Both the position numbers and the translations under genes were made by a program. From the NCBI GenBank assembly GCA_963808705.1, contig CAWEHB010000010.1, positions 1 to 64,000 of the forward strand: DNA of 64,000 bases. The letters run 5' to 3'. Shown piece after piece: positions 59,859 to 64,000 of the stretch. The notes below the pieces were generated by a model. The model searched no databases, was not told the DNA's origin, and was given only the letters and a program-made list of their open reading frames with translations. The stretch is from JASHPR01 sp963808705. GTDB lineage: Bacteria > Actinomycetota > Actinomycetes > Streptosporangiales > Streptosporangiaceae. Position 1 is the first letter of the stretch. Every line of letters begins with the position of its first letter.

Positions 59859-62588
59859 GTGACCGAGCAGGCTGGGCTGGGTTTCGGCCGGCTGCTGCGG
59901 CAGCTGCGCGATGAAGCCGGGCTGACGCAGGAGGAGCTGGCCGGGGCAGCGCGGGTGAGCCAGCGGGCGGTCAGTGACCTGGAGCGCGGCATCAACCGCA
60001 CCGCCCGCAAAGACACCGCGCTGCTGCTGGCCGACGCGCTGGGGTTGGATGGCCCGGCTCGCGAGCTGTTCGTCCTGGCGGCCCGCGGGCGGGTGTCTGC
60101 AGCCGAGGCGCTGGCCGCTGCGCGGGGGGGCTGGGCCGGGAGCGTCGGCGGCGGCCACGCGGGCGCTGCCGCGGGACATCGCCAGCTTCACCGGTCGCGG
60201 GGTTGAGCTCGGGCGGCTGATGGCGCAGCTGGCCGATGCGGCAGCGGCGGGCGGGGTGGTGGGGATTTACGCGATCGGCGGGATGGCCGGGATCGGCAAG
60301 ACCACCTTCGCGGTGCATGTAGCGCATCAGCTCGCGGACCGGTTCCCGGACGGGCAGTTTTTCTTGCCGTTGCACGCGCACATGCCGGGGCAGCGGCTGG
60401 TGGATCCGGCTGATGGGCTGGCTAGTTTGCTGCTGACCGCTGGGCTCGGCGCCCGGGAGATCCCGCCGGGTCTGGAGGCGCGGGCGGGTTGCTGGCGTGA
60501 CTTCCTGGCGGGCAAGAAGGTGCTGCTGGTGCTCGATGACGCGGCCGGGCATGAGCAGGTGCGGCCGCTGCTGCCCGGCACGGCCGGGAGCCTGGTGCTG
60601 GTCACCAGCCATCGGCGTCTGGCGGCGCTGGAGGACGCCGCGGTGCTCAGCCTGGATACCCTGCCCCCGGGCGAGGCCGCGGACCTGCTGGCCCGCCTGG
60701 CAGGCCGACCGGACCTGGGAGCCGGCGATGCCGGGGCCGGTGAGATTACCCGGCTGTGCGGGTACCTGCCGCTGGCGATCGGGATGCTCGCCGGCCAGCT
60801 GCGCCAGCACCCGTCCTGGACGACCGCGGATCTGGCCGCCGAACTCGCCGCGGCGAAACAGCGGCTGGAGCTGATGCACGCGGAAACGTGTCGGTGGCCG
60901 CCGCGTTCGGCCTGTCCTACCGGGACCTATCTGCCGCCCAGCGGCGGCTGTTCCGCCGGCTGGGCCTGCACCCGGGCCCCGACGTCGACGCCTACGCCGC
61001 CGCAGCGCTGGATGACAGCAGCCTGGCCACCGCCCGCCGGTGCCTGGAGGCCCTCTACGACCAGCACCTAATCACCGAGCCCGCGCGCGGCCGCTACCGG
61101 CTGCATGACCTGCTCGGCGAGCACGCCCGCGCCCTGGCCGCCGCCGACGACCCCGCCGCCCGCGACGCCGCCGTCGGCCGGCTGCTGGATTACTACCTGC
61201 ACACCGCCTGGGATGCCGGCCACTACATCCCGGCATGGATCACGGTCGAAGGCTCTCCGCTGCCCGGCCGCCCGCCGGCCAGCGCGCCATCGGTATCGAC
61301 GCCACAGCAGGCAGCCGCCTGGCTGGAGGCCGAGCGCGCCAACTTGCACGCGGCCGTCGGCTACGCCGCCGCGAGCGGACGGCCCTTGCACGCGATGTTG
61401 ATCCCTGCCGCGATCGATGGCTTCCTGGATGCCCGGGGCTACTGGGATCAGAGCCTGGCGCTGAACCAGGCCGCGCTGGCCGCCGCTCGCCAGGCCGGTG
61501 ACCGGCCAGGCCAGGCCCAGGCACTCTTGCTGCTGAGCGTCAGGTACCTCATGGCCGAGGACCCCCCGGCCGCCGCCACCGCCCAGCGCCAGGCCCTGGA
61601 ACTGTACCGCGAGCTCGGCGACCGGGTCGGCCAGGCAACTGTCCTTACCGCGATCGGCGTACGGAGCGTGATCACCGACCACTACCCGGCGGCAGCGGCC
61701 GCGCTGCGCCAGGCGCTGGAGCTGTATCGCGACCTCGGCCACCGGCGCGGCCACGCCGATGCCCTCGGGGGCCTGGGCATGGTACACCGCGCTACCGGGG
61801 ACTACCCGGCGGCCGCCGCCTGCAACCGGCAGGCGCTACAGCTGTACCGCGACCTCGGCCACCGGCGCGGGCAGGGCAGCGCCCTCACGGGCCTGGGTGC
61901 CGTGCAGCGGCTGACCGGGGACTACCCGGCGGCAGCCGCCGCGCTGCGCCAGGCGCTGGAGCTGTTCCGCGACCTTGACGAGCCCTACTGGCAGGCCACC
62001 GTTCTGACCGAGCTCGCGGCGCTGCAGCGGCTGACCGGCGACTACCCGGCCGCCGCCGCCAGCAGCCGCCAGGCCCTCAGCCTGTCCCGCGACCTCCGCG
62101 ACTCCCGCACCCAGGCCTACGCCCTCAACGAGCTCGGCCTGGTGCAGCAGCTGACCGGCGACTACCCGGCCGCCGCCGACAGCCACCAGCAGGCCCTCAG
62201 GCTCAGCCGCCACGCCGGCGACCGGTTCGGCGAGGCCGAAAGCCTGAACTGCCTCGGCGAGCTGGCGTCCCGGAGCGGGGCCAGCCAGCAAGCTCGCGAC
62301 CAGCAGGCCCAGGCACTGGCCATCGCCCGCGACCTGGGCACCCCCCTGGACGAAGCGCGCGCCCTGGAAGGAATCGGCCGCAGTCACCTCCAGGACGGCC
62401 ATGTCAGCGAAGGCACTGCCTGCCTGTGGCAAGCCCTCACCATCTACCAGCGGATCGGATCGCCCAGCGCCCGCCGCGTCCAGGAAACCCTCCTCCATCA
62501 CCACTCCAGCAAGACAATCGGGCCCCGGCCCCAGAGCGGTAGGCCACCTGCCGAACGCATACTCAAGCTGCTGCAGCCAGTGACCTGA
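59859..62588 (+). pseudogene. XRE/NB-ARC/TPR STAND regulator, module 2 (two frameshifts)
   Basis: Paralog of the module 1 regulator in the same domain order: XRE (LTQEELAGAARVSQRAVSDL), NB-ARC (GGMAGIGKTTFAVHVAHQLA, KKVLLVLDDAAGHEQ), winged helix (YRLHDLLGEHARALAAADDP) and about eight TPR units with GDYPAAAAALRQALELFRDL. The frame changes near 60130, at a run of seven G, and near 60886, where GAAAC stands for an expected GAAAAC (module 1 reads AENLSVAASFGLSY). Both are single-base events at homopolymers. It is either inactive or mis-sequenced. Confidence 0.85.
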
Positions 62589-62725
62589 TCATTTCCGGGA
62601 CACCGAACGACCGACTCTGCGCGGACGGCGGACGACTCTGCCATGCGCCGACTGCCGCGCATAGGCGGGTCCGCGCGCCCCTGACAATTGCACGCTGCGT
62701 ATGCAGGGCAACGGTCGCGGGTGCT

Positions 62726-62985
62726 TCACTGCGGAACCCTCGCGGCTTCGCCGTGCCGCCGCGGGCAGGCCTGGCTGGCCACGAACGCCTGCTGATGGTT
62801 GGAGTTGTCGGTGTAGAACCCGGCCGCGCTGCAGTTGCCCGCCGCGCCGCACGACACCGAGTAGAGCCCGGCATTGCCGCCGGTGTTGAGCGCGGCGGTG
62901 CCGGGGACCTCGATGGCGGTGCCCCAGGTGCCGTTGGCCTGGCTGGCCACGAATACCTGCCGGATACGAAGCCACCACCAGACAG
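62726..62985 (-). pseudogene. Fragment of a secreted repeat protein
   Basis: The minus strand reads FVASQANGTWGTAIEVPGTA, ALNTGGNAGLYSVSCGAAGN, CSAAGFYTDNSNHQQAFVAS, one full unit and the edges of two neighbours of a repeat common in actinobacterial secreted beta-propeller-like proteins, as I recall them. No signal peptide or continuation exists, so it is an isolated remnant. The rest of 62589-63076 has no gene. Confidence 0.65.
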
Positions 62986-63076
62986 GAGAACGTCAAGCCC
63001 GTAGCCTGATAAGCCATCAGCCCTGTCCGTCAAAGCCGGGAAGCTCACAACTGTCCACCGAGCTAGGAAGGCCAAC

Positions 63077-63283
63077 ATGCGAGTGATCGTTCACTACGGC
63101 TACGACACTGACAGTCGCTCGTTCTTTGACCCTCGCTCTGACACTGACAACCAGGCTGATGCTCACGTGGTCGTGGATGGCACCGGCTGCTCGTACGTCA
63201 ACGATGTGCAGGCAGCACGACTGAAGGCTGACGTGATGCTAGCGCTCCTTAGGTTGGCCGAAGAATCGGTAGCAGGGCTCTAG
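63077..63283 (+). CDS. Hypothetical small acidic protein
   Basis: 68 residues from ATG at 63077 with an AGGAAGG site: MRVIVHYGYDTDSRSFFDPR then a beta/alpha pattern ending in a helix (KADVMLALLRLAEESV). It is acidic and has one Cys. No family was recognised. Its lower GC third positions relative to the core genes fit mobile DNA. Confidence 0.65.
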   Translation: MRVIVHYGYDTDSRSFFDPRSDTDNQADAHVVVDGTGCSYVNDVQAARLKADVMLALLRLAEESVAGL

Positions 63284-63393
63284 CGCTAATCGCTACCACA
63301 TGATCACTCAGGCACGCCGCTTGTAGGCCTTTAGCAATGGGCGGCTCGGCAGCCAGAGGGGCAGTCCAAGCTGCCGGAGGAAGTGAGACGCAC

Positions 63394-63945
63394 ATGGGAC
63401 TGTTCAAAACCACACCACCGTCCCCGCCTCCAGATCTTCCCGTCTGGTTGGTGCGCAGTCCTCACGAACAGGTTGAGGACGCTTGGGTCTATCAGGTCAT
63501 GCGGGGAGACAGGCACCATGTCGAGCGGTACGGCATCCTGCCGTGGAACACGCTGCCGGGCATCCAGCAGGTGGCGAGTGACTACATGAACCGTGAGCGC
63601 GAGATCGTCAAGGTTATCGGGGTCGTTGCAGGTGAAACGTGGGCCATGTGGGACCTGCCATGCCCGCAGCCGCCGGTACCATCAGCCCATTTGGCCATCC
63701 AAGCGCCCGTGTCCCGCCTGGGTGGTGTCGATCGCCGCGTGACGGCGGCCCGCCTGGGTGCGCTGCTGGTCGCCGACCACGAGCAGTCCGTGAAAATCTG
63801 GCACGAGGCGGATGATGACATTCGCTCGGCAATGCTGGGGATGGTTGTGATCCTGCTCAACATGGAGTTGCGCGCACGCCAGAAAGACCCAGCCGTTTTC
63901 GCCCAAGAGCTGATGGATTCGGCGGCTAGGCTGGAGGCTGGGTGA
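63394..63945 (+). CDS. Hypothetical protein
   Basis: 183 residues from ATG at 63394, chosen for the GGAGGAAG site. It has a Pro-rich start (GLFKTTPPSPPPDLP), a mixed alpha/beta middle (WVYQVMRGDRHHVERYGILP) and a helical C-terminus with a hydrophobic stretch (MLGMVVILLNMELRARQ). It was not recognised. The stop overlaps the next start (TGATG), so the two form an operon, perhaps of phage or conjugative origin. Confidence 0.65.
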   Translation: MGLFKTTPPSPPPDLPVWLVRSPHEQVEDAWVYQVMRGDRHHVERYGILPWNTLPGIQQVASDYMNREREIVKVIGVVAGETWAMWDLPCPQPPVPSAHLAIQAPVSRLGGVDRRVTAARLGALLVADHEQSVKIWHEADDDIRSAMLGMVVILLNMELRARQKDPAVFAQELMDSAARLEAG

Positions 63946-64000
63946 TGGCGAACGTGAAGGTCACCTGCCCGCATTGCGGGCATCAGACGTGGGTGCGTGA
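63945..64000 (+). CDS. Zinc-ribbon protein, 5' end (continues outside window)
   Basis: The frame from ATG at 63945 reads MANVKVTCPHCGHQTWVR up to the window edge. The CPHCGH knuckle suggests a small zinc ribbon. It is coupled by a one-base overlap to the preceding gene. Nothing further can be said. Confidence 0.55.
   Translation, partial: MANVKVTCPHCGHQTWVR

Noticed and set aside
60010..60060. The run ACCGCGCTGCTGCTGGCC and similar Leu-rich stretches as binding sites
   Set aside because: They are ordinary codons for Ala and Leu in helices.

Overview
The window is very GC-rich DNA (codon third positions nearly all G or C) from a mycelial actinomycete. The order glnA, RDD protein, DUF4191, lipA, lipB, TIGR01777 epimerase, sucB, lpdA, pepA, together with WhiB, DUF5998 and an NDMA-type alcohol dehydrogenase, fits Streptomycetales or Streptosporangiales relatives. 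The species is not determinable from the sequence alone. No rRNA, tRNA or CRISPR array was seen.

Region 1 (1-31.2 kb) is conserved chromosome with intact genes. It starts with the 5' part of glutamine synthetase. A lipoate/2-oxo-acid dehydrogenase block follows (lipA, lipB, sucB, lpdA), interrupted by a plus-strand hisS-Nudix pair, and then pepA. Next come a COG4280 membrane protein, a ChrB-like protein, a MHYT-domain sensor, a NarL-type two-component pair, a MoxR/VWA fusion, an NDMA-dependent alcohol dehydrogenase, a HIT protein, cobS, a RibD-type reductase and DUF5998. Two phosphodiesterase-like paralogs sharing long identical DNA blocks flank a 1-Cys peroxiredoxin and a GalT-like protein. 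The region ends with a rhodanese, azlCD with a divergent XRE-cupin regulator, and a WhiB7-like gene with a long leader.

Region 2 (31.2-50.5 kb) is accessory DNA. A conjugation-type ATPase is cut at its Walker A motif by a repeat (about 33 bp). Five copies of this repeat occur (32.93, 37.90, 43.98, 47.21 and 57.33 kb). The first two are inverted and bound a 5-kb segment holding a TetR/PaaK-like/SnoaL operon, a frameshifted methyltransferase and a frameshifted DUF4386 protein. To the right lie a truncated aminoglycoside phosphotransferase fused to an IS3 remnant, a nitrilase, a SARP regulator, a rhodanese, an HD-GYP/LuxR regulator, SnoaL-like proteins and a decayed adenylate cyclase/NB-ARC/TPR gene.

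Region 3 (50.6-64 kb) is built around two mirror-image modules. Each has an XRE/NB-ARC/TPR STAND regulator divergent from a small Arg/Ala-rich helical protein and a signal-peptide membrane protein, with a conserved divergent promoter. Between the modules are an alpha/beta hydrolase, a DinB protein and a complete IS256-family element. The left regulator is intact. The right module has frameshifts. This duplicated unit is the best candidate for an uncharacterised signalling system.

About eleven apparent frameshifts fall between 33 and 61 kb and none was found in the first 31 kb, which suggests genuine decay of the accessory region, although some lie at homopolymers and need reads to confirm.
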